Shown here: positions 1 to 11,000 of the stretch, one piece after another
How the letters are laid out: every line of letters begins with the position of its first letter
Position numbering within the stretch: position 1 is the stretch's first letter
DNA from: Neoscytalidium dimidiatum
Lineage: Eukaryota > Ascomycota > Dothideomycetes > Botryosphaeriales > Botryosphaeriaceae
Assembly (NCBI GenBank): GCA_037367355.1
Contig: CM074696.1
Location: forward strand, 2,542,001-2,606,000
DNA length: 64,000 bases
Reading direction: 5' to 3'
Translations under genes and position numbers: made by a program
Notes under the pieces: model-generated
Database searches by the model: none
What the model saw: the letters and a program-made list of their open reading frames with translations, nothing else
What the model was told of the DNA's origin: nothing

Positions 1-1740
1 TACTATAGTCATTGACAGGCAGAAGATGAAATATTCTTGCTTTGGAAGCTTTGAAATCTGCGTTCAGGTAGTACACACTGTCTTTATGCCTTTCAATCGG
101 CCGCAGTGTGTACCTTCGGAGCTTTCCAAAACGAGATGGAGATACAAATCAAAGAATGGAAAGGGAGTTACTGCATTCGTCCAATGACTAATGATCTGTA
201 CGCAGGTTGATAGAAGTCGGCACTACAACGTAGAGCTAGTTGATGACTAAATACGAATGACCTGGTAGAATGCAAACGATGTACGTGAAGGAATAAGTAA
301 AGGTTGAATTTTGACTTGGCTACGCTTTAGAATGGATGTATACATATAGTACTTGTTCGAGCCCAGACCAGACGTGGCTAAAAGACGTAATGAACGCGCT
401 CTGAGGGATCAAAGCTGCGTAAGTCTTATATTTCCAATATTGAAGCTAATTTGCTAATCCTAGTCTTCCTATCAGCTGCCATCCCCTCCGCCTTTTCCCT
501 CTCTCTGCGAAGATCATACTTCTGCGCCTTATCGATCCGCTCCTTCACAGTAACTTAACCCCCTTCCTTGATCCTTTGGTGCTCTTTCTACGAGACGCTC
601 GACAGAGGGCCGGTGTTCTGAGACTCGATTTGCGGCTCCTGGCTTGCGGCTAAGTCCTGCTGGCTGATGTACAGGTCCCTACCCATGGTTTCCTCGGCCT
701 TCCACGATATTACGCAGGAGCGACTTCCGGTTAGAGGAGTGGGAGGAACTGAGTGACACCGTAGAGACTCCAGGGGAAAATTTGGGCAGATATACCGCAT
801 GCCGTTTGCGTTTGACTATGACAGTATCGTCCTGGGGGAAGTGAAACATGCAAAATGCATGTCCAGTGGTGAATGATACCAGTGGGTGAGTGTAAGCGGA
901 AATTTTCATTATTCAATACGGTGAGTTGGTGCTGACTTGCGACCGAAATACCACCGCTGCACAATAATGTATATGGTGATAGCCAGAGATCATGGTTGCG
1001 TCATCGCATTCTCAAACCCGAAATTTTCGCAAGTTGGGTTTCCGCACAAATGACGATGAGCTATAAGCTCGTGCATGAGTAAGACTAGTCGCAGTGATAT
1101 TGTGGAAGACTTCTTTCTTGTATGTAGGTCAAGATGTTTAATAGCCTCCACGGGATGTATTCGATACCACTTCTATCGCGTATGCGCCGAGATTCCTTTC
1201 ACTATCACCTGCGCTTTCGGCAACTAAAATATTACCAGTCATGTAAAGCCTGAGGAACGGACTCTCTCATCACCTTTTTCATACACGTTTCATCTTCCGA
1301 CAAAATGCGCGGTGATCACGATTCCAATGGAATCATTTGAGGCAGCTAATGTAATTTCCTATGACAGCTGATGGCGAAGTGAACAGCAAATTTGTTTCAG
1401 TTTACCGGTAGATCCTAGTTCCTAAGAATTATAAGTTTAATAGGAGATCTAGCAGGCCAATAACTTGGTTGAGCTGGCTTGCTGTGCTGTGGTGGTTCGT
1501 AGTGCACTCATAGCCTGCAGTACGACATAATTTTCTTGCCCATAAGGGAGTAACCTTTGGTGGTATAGGTCTACTCAGTAGCGGCCAAACAGAACTTGCC
1601 GTAGTTTTATAGGCGTATACTCGTATATCCTCGATCGTATTCGGAACTGAGCTTTTTGGATAAAGCTATCTCAGTTGGTGGTTAAACTGATAGCGGACGA
1701 AAGCTGGGCCGATTATTCGACTCCTGAAAGGAAGGATTCA
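1..1740. other. Gene-free left edge
   Basis: I see no supported gene in this stretch. Reading frames are short, lack family motifs and are interrupted in all six frames. There is no clear repeat, tRNA or promoter that I can name. Confidence 0.6.
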
Positions 1741-1784
1741 TATCAACGCAAATAATTCAATCTTTCATTGAACAAATATACATC

Positions 1785-2634
1785 ATAGTCAAAGTCACAA
1801 TTGCTGGAGGTACCGGTGATGTTGGTCGGACCATGTTGGAGGTTATCAAAGACCATCCCCAGCACGAAGTCGTTGTACTAACCTTGAAGGTCCTCGGTGT
1901 TCAAGTCGTTGTCGTAGATTTTGCGGACGTGGCGTCTTTGATTCGTATTCTTGAAGAGAACGATATTCACACCATTATCTGCGCGCTCGGTAACTTTGGA
2001 AATGGAATCAACCAGACCCAGCTCAATCTGATGAGAGCTTACGACGCATCTTCAAAGACGAAGCGCTTTGTCCCTAGTTGCTTTGCCATCGCTTCACACA
2101 CCCCCCTCGGGCCGCCGCGAGAGTGAGTCCCTTCATATGAACGAAAACAACATGATCAAGCTCCCAGCTCATCGCCACTCATCAGCGGCAACGAGGGAAA
2201 CCTAATGTTTGAAAATTATTTCTCATCCGTTAATGAGTTGAAGAAGGCACAAAGTCTACAATGGACGGTTGTAGCCAACGGCGAATTCTTTGATCATTTC
2301 GCAATTGGACGGATCAAGTCCTACCTCAAGCCACATCCGCTGGCCATTGATATCGAGCACCGAATTGCCGCAATTACTGGAACAGGCGACGCCCCCATTA
2401 CAGTGACATACTCGTTCGACATGACCAGATTCTTAGTTGCGGCGCTCGATCTGGACGACTTGCCGGAGGAGAGCCGGATCGCGGGCGATGCCGTGACTTC
2501 GAAGGAGTTTGTTCGCCTTACCGAAGAGGTGACAGGTATCCTTTCCTAACGGCCCCCACTGAAAATCCCTAACGTGGATGCTAACATTTATCCTAGGAAG
2601 CAAGTTCAAGGTTGTCTACGATGGGGAGGAGTAG
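1785..2634 (+). pseudogene. NmrA/isoflavone-reductase-like oxidoreductase, truncated
   Basis: The reading begins with a glycine-rich dinucleotide-binding motif (GGTGDVG, about 1809-1829) and continues with family-typical segments (CALG near 1979, RFVPS near 2065). Splicing at 2123-2185 (GTGAGT donor) and 2536-2596 joins three exons in frame up to a TAG at 2632-2634. Two things argue that it is broken. There is no in-frame ATG ahead of the NAD(P)-binding motif, and the protein stops early: family-like residues (MEVTELPFHAM) continue after the stop. The region after the first beta strand also looks shortened. NmrA-like proteins are NAD(P)-binding reductases or redox sensors of about 300 residues, and only about 220 are readable here. 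A start in a distant upstream exon is possible. Confidence 0.5.
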
Positions 2635-4548
2635 TTGAATAGGATGGAAGTCACGGAGCTTCCGTTCCATGCCATGGTTTATTTCTCCCAGTTCAAGATT
2701 TCCAAGCTGCTTCAGCGCTGTTTGAATTAATTACGCTGGACGAGAAGATTTGTCTATTCCTCCTGAACTCAACGCTTGTTTCCGAACATCCACCCTCTGA
2801 CAGTTAAAGAGATGCTGCATCGCTACTGAAGGACAGGAGAGGCATAAAATAACTAGATACGGCCTGTTGTCCTTGCATCGTAGGCCTGTCCTGTTAGATA
2901 ATAGCATTATAGCAATAAATGTACATGTCGAGAATGTTCAGCTTTGTATGAACACGTCGATATTGGCTTTTTACAGTCACGTATAAAGCAGGAGATGTTA
3001 AGGCATTCGTGACATCTATTAGTCAAGACACTGAGTGTGGCAGACAGTATGCGAGGGGTGTAAGTAAGAGCAGCACTATCACCTCTGGGGAAGTTCGAAA
3101 CTATTAGTATAATCATACTAGACCCCTAAAGTAGTTAAAATACTTCTCACATATCCTTCTCGAAGGGCGTAAATAATAGACATCGAGTGTTTAGATTAGT
3201 TATAACAAACTTATATTCTTAACAAAGCTTATTAAACTAAGTTATATTATAATCCTTAATACCATAAATCAACCAGGAGCTAGTATATTTCGGTAGTCTA
3301 AAGCTACGTGTGTTCCTTAAAGTGCTAAGTCACTATAGGTTAGCTGTTTCGACGCCTATAGTTAAGACTTAACGATTGTACAAGTAGGAGTGGTATCTTT
3401 AGCACGAAGGAGGAGGGGTGCTAGATGTACTTATATTCTACTCTAGCTTAGCTAGTACGCAGCTTACTCTAAGACTAGATATAGATGATTATCTAATACT
3501 TAGTCATTGTCGCGTATTGTGGTAATCTACTCTTATAGCACAGCACTACCATACTAAGTAGAGAGGTAGTGCTAGCATAACATAATCAATAGTAAATAAG
3601 AACAACAAGAACTAGGCGCTCTACAGTCGCGGAGGATCTTTGTCTTCCTTACTACGCAGGATGCTACTTCTATTAGCAACAAGTCTGCTTAGAGTACAAT
3701 AGAAGATCCTGAATACTGGCAGACTCAAATGCAGAGCGCCAATGTGAAAGGCTACTGTCGTGAAATCCCAACGAAAAATCAGGCCTAGAATTAAGAGGAA
3801 TCTCACAGTCAAGTATTATATCCACGAAAAAAGCCCGAAATTTCTTGCAGTAACAACACTGTGGAAAGGCAAATCTAAACAGTCGCCAGATATAATTATT
3901 TACATACTCTCCCGATATCCATATCCTCATGACTGCTTCAGCTAAACACAGCCATCTGGTGTTGTGATACTATGCGCCTACCTAGCTAAGCTGCCTTGTT
4001 GGATTGATCATGCCGCTATGCCCTCATCGGCCACTGCAACTGAGGCTGAGTGGCCATGATACGCATATTGGTAGCCTTCTGACCAATTGAGCTAGCGTGG
4101 TTCTGGATAAGCACAGCCATCCCAGATATGGTAAAGAGGTGCGGACACAGACGCATTCGCAGATACGCGTATAGTTCTCGGCCCCCAACCTGTCAGATAT
4201 GACGTCATATTCCTGCTGGTACGCCCTGGCTTCAATCATTTCGCTTGCCTGAATCAGCGTGTGGCACATGGATGAGCACTTTCACTGGGCCACCAAAAGA
4301 GAATGCGGAGGCTGTGCCGTGAGAGATAGCCCTAAAGCTGAATCCAACGCGTGCAACGAGAGATTATATAGCTACTTCTTCCCAGCTGCTCCTCAGTTTT
4401 CGAACATCATCAAGAATTGCTATCTAAGCAGGCACACAAATCCTCATCCCAAATATCACACTTCTGCTCCGACACGCGCATCGCGCTAAAACAACGGGCG
4501 ACTATTCTCTCTCTTTTTCCACACATCGGAGCGCACACGAACGTAACT
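2635..4548. other. Intergenic, partly AT-rich
   Basis: No supported gene. About 2635-2730 holds the decayed tail of the NmrA-like gene, and 3120-3620 is unusually TA-rich (separate entry). Around 4050-4110 on the minus strand a short stretch resembles a tRNA D-arm but has no matching T-arm. Confidence 0.5.
3120..3620. repeat. AT-rich, RIP-like relic
   Basis: This 500-base stretch is dense in TA dinucleotides and in TAG/TAA-rich words on both strands, with no open frame, unlike the GC-balanced flanks. In Pezizomycotina such patches are commonly transposon copies mutated by repeat-induced point mutation. I cannot identify the element or find terminal repeats by eye, so the RIP origin is inference. 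Confidence 0.35.
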
Positions 4549-5127
4549 ATGGACTTCGAAAAAAAGCAACAACCACAAGGTGCAATCTACCGCAGCGACA
4601 CCAGCAGCCTCCCCCCACCTCCACCGTACACGCCAGCATCGCAGCAACCACAAGCGCCCTCCTACGTCCTGCCGCCACAAAACGCAACCACCTCCTACCC
4701 ACAACACGCACCACCGCACTCCGGCCCCATGCAGCACGCACCCTTCGCACCCTCCTACGGCCAATCAGCCCCCGTCCAGCCGTACGCGCCGTCCTATCCC
4801 GTCGGGCCCGCAACCAGCTTCCAACCCGCCGCCGCCGCCGCCACCCCATCGCCGACCCTCTTCCCCCCGGCCCTCACCTCCATCTCCAGCTGGACCTCCC
4901 TCTCGACCTTCCACCTCGGCCCGTCCTCGGCCCCGCACCAGAAAACCTACGCCGTCAAGCTGCACAGCTCGCTCTTCAGCACCAAGGAGTCGTTCGCGCT
5001 GCACGCCGGGCCGACGCTCGACCAGCACCCCCTGCTCGCCAAGGTCGAGACCAGCGGGTGGTGCACGGAGAAGGAGTTCGTGGTCACGGTGCCGGCGGGC
5101 GCGGCGGGTGGGTACGGTGTTGGAGGT

Positions 5128-5167
<40 letters not shown>

Positions 5168-5586
5168 AGGGAGATGTGGTTGTGCGGGCGGCGAGCGTGA
5201 GGGTGGGGTTGCTGGGGGAGGTGATACGGTTTGAGATGGTCGTGGGCGGGGGCCGGACGGAGGCGTTCGAGTGGCGGAGTAGCCACGGGGACGAGGTGAA
5301 AGAGGCTGCGGGCGGTTGGTCGTTTGGGTGGAAGTTGGTGAGATTGAGTGGAGGTGGGATGGTGCAGGCTGGCGGTGCGGGGAAGGGCGTTGCCAGCGAT
5401 GGGAAGGAGGTCGTGGCGGCGTTCGGGCAAAATTCAAAGTTTAGCGCGACGAAAGGGATGAAGTTTGCATTTGTGGGGAGCGGATTGACGGGTATGTTTG
5501 GCCCGGTGTGGGAGGCCGTGGTTGTGATTTTGGCAGTGAAGCTGTGGTACAGAGATGTACAGCGGTTGAGCTCTGCGTCAGCCTGA
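4549..5586 (+). CDS. Pro-rich, tubby/LURP-like hypothetical protein
   Basis: This is an intronless frame of 345 residues. I chose the ATG at 4549 because the proline/glutamine-rich N-terminus starts there; an in-frame ATG at 4417 would add 44 residues of unlikely composition. Residues about 15-120 are low-complexity Pro/Ala/Gln/Ser. The rest alternates short beta-strand-like segments (YAVKLHSSLFS, VVVRAASVRVG, IRFEMVV, AFEWRSSHGDEV) and ends in a hydrophobic helix followed by WYRDVQ, as in fungal proteins with a tubby C-terminal-like fold. A run of 13 serines (about 194-206) is encoded by an AGC microsatellite. Function is unknown and the fold assignment is only by resemblance. Confidence 0.65.
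5128..5166 (+). repeat. (AGC)13 microsatellite
   Basis: Thirteen perfect AGC units inside the Pro-rich hypothetical gene encode 13 consecutive serines without breaking the frame. The length is likely to vary between strains. Confidence 0.95.
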
Positions 5587-5931
5587 GTGGGGATTGGTCC
5601 TCGCGTGATTATGGGAAGATTTCTGGTATTCAGCGTTGTTTCAAATGCCTATGAGTAATCATAGGGTTCTTGGAGTAGTCCTTCCGATACTTTCTTCTGT
5701 TTCGGGCTGCATGATTCTTTGGCTTCTAATTTTGGAAGATTCTATTTTATGAAGCACTTGTTGATGTATATATAGGTCGAGGTATATTTTATATCTATAG
5801 AATTACTCTATTACGCTCAATTTGGTATCTTTAACTCAAGTTCTCCCATAGCCAACCTTAGAATTGCCTGGTAACTGTCAGAAGTAATCTGTTCACGGCT
5901 AGACGGCGCGCATTCTCTTTGAAGAACAACC

Positions 5932-6398
5932 CTACTCGTTCTTGCACCAGCCCTGAACCTGAGAGGTGTCAGGCTGGTAGCAAGTGCCGGAGCCGCTCGC
6001 ACATAGGAAGCCAGTCTTGGCGATCTCCTGGCAGACAGCCTCCCACTGGTCACCAGTGAAGAAGCCGCTCGACATGTCATTGACCTTGCACTATCTGTCT
6101 TGTCAGCCACGAGGTCGCCACGATAACACGGTTTTGGAGAAACCTACGCGTCCGCTGGAGGCGTCGTAGGTGGCCTCACCGCGGCCAGGGTACCATTGGG
6201 TGTGCAGCTCGCAGGCCTTGGTGGTGATGCGCCAGTTGTAGCTGTCACCGTTATGGCAGGTGCAGGAGTTGTAGCGCTTGGCTGCCGCGCTGTTTACGTG
6301 GATTTGTTTCAGCATAGAATTTTACTGATCAGGAGCAGTGAAACTTACGTGGCGGACAGCACGGCAAAGATGGCGGCATAGAAGTGAGTGGCAAGCAT
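5932..6398 (-). CDS. Small secreted 8-cysteine protein
   Basis: I read three exons, complement of 6349-6398, 6148-6289 and 5932-6090, joined through GTAAGT..AG and GTAGGT..AG introns, giving 116 residues. The first 20 residues (MLATHFYAAIFAVLSATAAA) are a clear signal peptide. The mature part carries eight cysteines at 26, 28, 43, 65, 84, 94, 101 and 113, an even number that suits four disulfides, and it has few other features. Size, secretion signal and cysteine content are those of a fungal effector-like or antimicrobial-like secreted protein, but I do not recognise a family. It stands alone between the hypothetical gene and the FAS cluster, with its own promoter side facing 6399-8045. Confidence 0.7.
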
Positions 6399-8045
6399 TT
6401 TGAAGTATGGATTGACAGTGAACTGGGTTGGCCGCTTGGCTGGTGAGATTCTGGCGTCTTCTCCTGATGCTTAAGTACCTTCTGGTGTGCTTGTCCCACA
6501 CTCGTGGTATTGAGTCTACGTATTCGCTATCACTTGGCGATACTATGGTGGCTTGGTGTGTTGAATCGTTAGCTAGTGCGCCAAGTGAGGCTAAGGCTGG
6601 TGCCGTCAGTGCACGCGTTGCCTGAGCCGCAACACCAAAATGTAAGCATAATTTCTAGAAGAGAGGCAAAATGAAGTTGATCTAGACAATTAATGAGGAT
6701 GGCGACTGCGTTGATTGGACGTAGATATTCTCGAAAACGCAATAAGGCCGACTTTCTTCGCGGTCACTGTCGAAGGTGAGTATCTGTGGTTCACAAAGGG
6801 GAACGATGTAACCGTCATGTTGGTGGAGATAATCTATTGCGATCACCAATTCAAACCGTTAGAGTCGTACCGCCTTATAAAGCCACCAACGTTATCTGAG
6901 GCTCAAATGCCGACAGCCGGTCTGTGTCGGCCCACGGCACCCACTCTGTGCCCGTTCGGGGTCGGCCCGAGTGGATAAGACCGAGTCCAAGCTCTTTCCA
7001 CCAATTAGATAGCATAAAATTTGACCGTAACAATTGTGCCTTGACGGCCTATTTAGTGAGCAGTGACATCAGCGGTGCGTGTTTCCATCTTCGTAATGGA
7101 TTTTGCCATGTGCTCCGACGCGGATGAAGAACGCCGCGAAGCTACCTACGAGCCGACGCACCATCGTCATTTTGCTTAGTTGAAATGAATCTGGTTGGCG
7201 TGACTTTGTGTTTTTCTCGACTTCGCTCTGTAGGAACCATTAGGTACGTGTTCCTCTCAAATGCTTGATAGAACAGTGGTCCCCGTATTTCGTCCCCACA
7301 CTCCATCATTTCCGATCTTCCACTCAAAGATATACGATCAATTCCTTCCCCGCTTTGCTAACTTATTCAGCCTCACAGACTGATTTGATCATCTTGTCAT
7401 CGGCAAGTACCGCTGGGGTCTGATGTCATCATATCATGGGCGGGCTATCTTTTCCCCTTACATAGCGTGCACATGGAAAAGGGTTCATGTATTCCAGAGG
7501 TAGGAACCAACAAAAACGCTTCCACATGGCGTGCGAACTCCCAAAGATGGAAAATTAGAAAGACAGCCACGCTGTTGATCAAGTATGCGAGTGTCTTAAG
7601 CTCCGTATGAATAGTCAGAAGTGTAACGGCATGCAAGTTCAGCTGTCGAAATCGAATAGTCGCATCGAGACGACTATCCATCCCTTCAATACTGAAGGCT
7701 ATGTGTAGACATATTGGGATCTATGTACTGATTCAACGGCATGCCGCTCTTCGATGTTTGGCACCGTTGGTCCTCACTCCCTGCTTGATACGTAGATCAC
7801 GTTGATAAGCGGGCGATAATGGCGCCAAAGGGCGATATCAGCTCAGTTCTGCTTACATCAATGACCAATGGAAACACGGACAGGGAGCACGTCATGCTTC
7901 AGAGTCATCATTCTATACACCAGACCCTCTTGTAACTATATAGAGTATTTCCGTGCATACCTGAAGCGCCAACGACGTATTTACTTCTAAAAGTAAAGTC
8001 TCTTCAATCTTTTCCCAAACGCCAAAAAGGAATAAAACGGGAAGA
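6399..8045. other. Gene-free gap left of the cluster
   Basis: Reading frames are short and unsupported. The stretch separates the 8-Cys secreted protein from the 3' end of FAS alpha and is the probable left border of the biosynthetic cluster. I see no TCGG-N3-CCGA site here. Confidence 0.5.
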
Positions 8046-11000
8046 TTAAGCTCCAGTCCAATCAGACAAGCCATCATAACCAGCGTCGACATCTCTCGAA
8101 GCCAGAGCGATAGCAATGGCAGTAGAATCAGAGTGCGAGATACTCAATCGGATATCCCTGATTCCCTGCATATCCGCCGCATTTTTCGCCTCTCCGTGTA
8201 ACTAATCAAACAGCTATTAGTACCGTGTATGGTGGCGTATACTAGGACAGATAAAAACTCACCTTAACGATCGGCACACCTCCCTCGCTCTCAATCTCAA
8301 TCTGGCGCATGGCCGCGCCAGCACCTCTCGACGAGACGTTCAAGCTCTTGAACACGGCCTCCTTCGCGGCCCAGCGCCCGGCGAGCGAGGCACGCGGATC
8401 GGGCGCAGCGCGGCAGTACTCGAGCTCGCGCTCGGTGTAGTTACGCGCAAGGAAGACGGCGTTGTCTGCATTGACGCCGTCGACGCTCTCGACATCGATG
8501 CCTACAGTCGTCGACGGGTTGCCCGCAAGCGTGGTGCCGAACGCATTGCCGCTGCTCCTGTTCCCGCTCATGATGATGTCGCGCGCCGCAGCGGCCAGGG
8601 ACGGCGTGGCGTCCCCTTCCTCGCGGTCGCTGTTGTACCCGCTGTCGAGCGGGCCGGTGTGGCTGTCGGACTCGGAGTCCGAGTCGCACGGGTGCAGGTT
8701 GTCGGCGTCGAACACGAGGACGCCGTCTGCACCGCCGCTGCTGTGCACGCGCGCGTACGGGTCGAGCAGCACCGTCGCCTCGTCCTCGGGCTTCCACGGC
8801 GGCGCGGCCTTCACGCGTAGCAGGTCGTTCGACATCAGCCCCTCGGCCAGGCGCGCGTTGGCTACGGCCTGACGCTGCAGCGCCTGCGCGCGGTACCGCT
8901 CGTACACCCAGCGGTCGACGGCTGCGAAGAGGTAGCGCGGGTTGACGCCGACGACGAGGCCGCCCTTCTGCCCGAAGCCGAAGCTGGTCAGCATGAAGGC
9001 TTTGATATCGCGGACATGCATGCTGTGGGAGGGGTAAACGAGATGCCCGAACTGGCGCAGGGCGGCGTCGACGTCGTCGGCGTTGCGGTTGCCAGGCACG
9101 ATGCCGGTAGCCATGGTCTGTAAACAGCCATTTAGCATCCAGGCGCCGGCAGCGCCTTTGGGGTGGCCGGTCAGGTACTTCTGCGCGACGACGAGCAGCG
9201 GGTTGCCCGGTGTTCGGCCCAAGTGCGTCATTTGCGTGTTGACGACGTTGCTCTCGTTCTTGTCGTTCGCCTTGGTCGACGTCCCGTGGAACGACGCCAC
9301 CTGGATGTCGTCGACCGTCAGTCCCCACGCCGCAAGCGCCGCCTTGATCGGCGAGATGCCCGCGTCCTGGCGCCGGATGTCGTGCGACCAGAGGCTCTGC
9401 GCCGCGCGCGTCTTGGCCACGGTCGCGGACTCGATCGCGCGGATGGCGGTGTCGAGGTCTTGCGTCTTCTGCTTCTTGGGCGAGGCTGCGGATCCCATGA
9501 CGCTGCGTAGCTGCTTCTTGCGCCATTCGCGGATCTGCGCCAAGTCGTCCTCCAGGTGCCGTCGGCGGTACTCCAGGTCCAGCAACGGCGAGTTGGCGGA
9601 CGATGGGTCCTCGCGAGCGGCCGTCAGCACACCTTGGCCTGGGGCTGGCACCGAGCGGCCAATGCGGTCACCGGCCATCTGTGTATGGGCGACGATTGCG
9701 TGGATGGGGGCGCCAATCTATGCGGAAACGATTACGTGTTAGCAAAAGGAACATTTTTCGCACTCCATGACTTGTCTTTGTTTGACTCACCTTCAGTGCC
9801 AGCTCGGCCGTCATCAGAACTTGGACGCCGCAGCCGGCCGACTCAACGAAGCCAGCACGAGAGCTAGCCATCGGACGCGACATCTCGCGGGGCAGGCGGC
9901 CCTTGGCCATCTCGGCCACAGAGCTGGCCGTAGCCTTCATGTTACCGAACTCATACGATAGCTCGGCCTGGAAGTCGTCGGAACCACCCACCAGCGCCAT
10001 CTTCGCTGCCCCAGTGCGCAGAGCTTCGCAGGCGATGTCGAGGGACTCGATTGCTGTGGCGCAAGTGCCCGAGGGCGAGCGGATGGGGCCCGCGGCAGAC
10101 AGCAACAGCATGTTGGACCAGGCGTTGAGGGCGTTGCTGAACGACTCCTGCAACACGTCGCTCTTGGCTTCGCGGTCGAGGTAGCGGTCGTTGTAGACGG
10201 CGCGCAGGGCCAGCAGGCTGCCGCCGCCGGTGCCGACGCAGTTGGCTAGCTCCGACACGTGAATGTGCTGCCAGATCTCGAACGGGTCGCGGAAGCCAGC
10301 GTGGACAAGGGCCTCGTTAACGCAGCAGAGGGTGTAGATGGTGATAGGGTCGACCTGGGAGATAATATCGTCCGGCACCCCGTACCGTTTCGGGTCCCAG
10401 CCGCGCGGCAGCTGGCCCGCCACCTGCCGGTCGAAGCTGACGGCCTTGGGGACGAGGAAGTGAGCGCCCTTCTTGACCTGCACAACGTACGAGTCCGAGT
10501 CGGCGTCGGAAGGTCGGATATTGACGGCGTCGCCGTGGCGCTTCTTGAAGGCCTGCGCGGTCGTCTTGTCGGCGTTGAAGGTGGGGAGGTCCTGCTCGAC
10601 CACCACTTCGTGCAGCAGTTCTTTTGCCGTTGGATCGTAGTTGGCCAGGCCTTCGGGCTCGATGACGCGGATTCCCGCGTGCTTGTCGATATACTCGCCG
10701 TACCGCGCCTCGAAGTCGATGTCGTTCACCGGCTCGCCAGTTGCCGCGTCGACCCAGCCCACGTACGGCTTACCCTTGACGTCGCCGTCGTGGAAACGAA
10801 CCTGATTATTGTGGTTAGCTTTGCATAAGCAACTCAGAATAGAATAAATTTCGGCACTCACCAATCCCATCAGCCAGGCCATCTCTACATAGCCCGCCCA
10901 CGACAGCTTGCCCTGCTGCTCCACCTCGCAGCGTGTGCGAGCGCTGCCCCATGGCCCCAGCTCCGAGTAGCCAACAACCACAACCGTACGGCTGGGATCG

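Noticed and set aside
4040..4110. tRNA-like D-arm on the minus strand
   Set aside because: The TAGCTCAATTGGTCAGA stretch fits a D-arm, but no T-arm with the GGTTCRA loop and no pairing acceptor stem follows.
8441..9526. Long minus-strand frame overlapping FAS alpha
   Set aside because: It is an Arg-rich shadow frame of the GC-rich FAS alpha coding sequence, which carries the conserved motifs in another frame.
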